Part shown: positions 63,930 to 64,000 of the stretch, piece by piece
Position numbering within the stretch: position 1 is the stretch's first letter
How the letters are laid out: each line of letters opens with the position of its first letter
Source of the DNA: Acidobacteriota bacterium
GTDB lineage: Bacteria > Acidobacteriota > Vicinamibacteria > Marinacidobacterales > SMYC01
Reading direction: 5' to 3'
Assembly: GCA_004356105.1 (NCBI GenBank)
Contig: SMYC01000097.1
Location: 27,052-91,051 of the forward strand
DNA length: 64,000 bases
Position numbers and translations under genes: made by a program
Notes under the pieces: model-generated
The model's database searches: none
Seen by the model: only the letters and a program-made list of their open reading frames with translations
What the model was told of the DNA's origin: nothing

Positions 63930-64000
63930 GTGTCGCTCGAAAACGGTCGGAAGCTTGCGCACTACGTGATCCGAGAGTCCATCGGAAAAGGCGGAATGGG
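63930..64000 (+). CDS. Serine/threonine protein kinase, N-terminal fragment (runs off the window)
   Basis: A GTG at 63930 opens a frame reading SLENGRKLAHYVIRESIG and KGGMG up to the edge. This is the start of a Hanks-type kinase: glycine-rich loop G-x-G-G-M-G preceded by the Y-x-I strand. In Acidobacteriota-type genomes such starts belong to large PknB-like receptors with C-terminal sensor repeats. The rest is not visible. Confidence 0.75.
   Translation, partial: MSLENGRKLAHYVIRESIGKGGM

Overview
The window is a GC-rich (about 60 %) bacterial chromosome segment. It carries about 40 genes or gene remnants, no rRNA, tRNA or CRISPR that I can see, and no complete insertion sequence. The gene content points to Acidobacteriota or a close relative: a GWxTD-domain protein, the relic of an ADOP-type permease, a giant NAD-glutamate dehydrogenase, an NtrC regulator paired with a many-domain hybrid kinase, serine/threonine kinase signalling, and evidence for selenocysteine use. 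This assignment is an inference, because there is no ribosomal marker here.

The most unusual content is two reading frames interrupted by a single in-frame TGA exactly where a conserved redox cysteine is expected. One is an exported EF-hand/DUF3179 protein (7269-8462, minus), where the TGA falls in a W-TGA-P motif and the rest of the protein contains no cysteine. The other is a deiodinase/peroxiredoxin-like protein (54655-55410, minus), with GSFT-TGA-PYC followed by EAHPSD. Each TGA is followed at bacterial-SECIS distance by a hairpin with a 5-bp core stem and a 5-nt loop beginning CG. I read both as selenoproteins; selA/B/C/D are not in the window.

Layout. 1-7 kb: end of a spermidine-synthase-like protein, a PilZ protein, a class V aminotransferase, an atypical Nramp-like transporter, branched-chain aminotransferase, a NamZ/DUF1343 muramidase and a very acidic protein with a (GAT)8 tract. 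7-12.5 kb: the DUF3179 selenoprotein, then an area of shrunken or broken genes (amidohydrolase, HcnA/HcnB-like fusion, ADOP permease) around one intact amidohydrolase. 12.5-19.1 kb: pirin, murQ, a MurK/NagK-like kinase and a leuA-leuC-leuD operon with a palindromic operator on its promoter. 19-27.6 kb: tag glycosylase, class A beta-lactamase-like protein, Rho-N protein, methyltransferase, YgiQ radical SAM protein, YdeI-like protein, and a ketopantoate-reductase-like gene with formyl-CoA transferase. 27.7-34.7 kb: two GT-C-like membrane proteins, a methyltransferase and asparagine synthase, probably for a surface glycan. 34.7-37 kb: a decayed decarboxylase, a frameshifted cNMP-binding/GGDEF gene and small exported proteins. 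37-46 kb: Lhr helicase and NAD-GDH. 46-55.4 kb: GWxTD/TPR protein, ComF-like protein, PilZ, YcsI-family protein, beta-propeller, double-CDGSH protein, RecQ and the deiodinase-like selenoprotein. 55.7-64 kb: hybrid histidine kinase with NtrC regulator, a lipoprotein with a strong terminator, glpK and the start of a serine/threonine kinase.

Functional links: leucine synthesis (leuACD, with a branched-chain aminotransferase elsewhere); recovery of N-acetylmuramic acid from peptidoglycan (NamZ, MurK-like, MurQ); a surface glycan block; and redox chemistry built on selenocysteine and Fe-S proteins. Three dispersed non-coding repeat families and at least five gene relics suggest a genome undergoing erosion. 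Two single-base frameshifts may instead be assembly errors.
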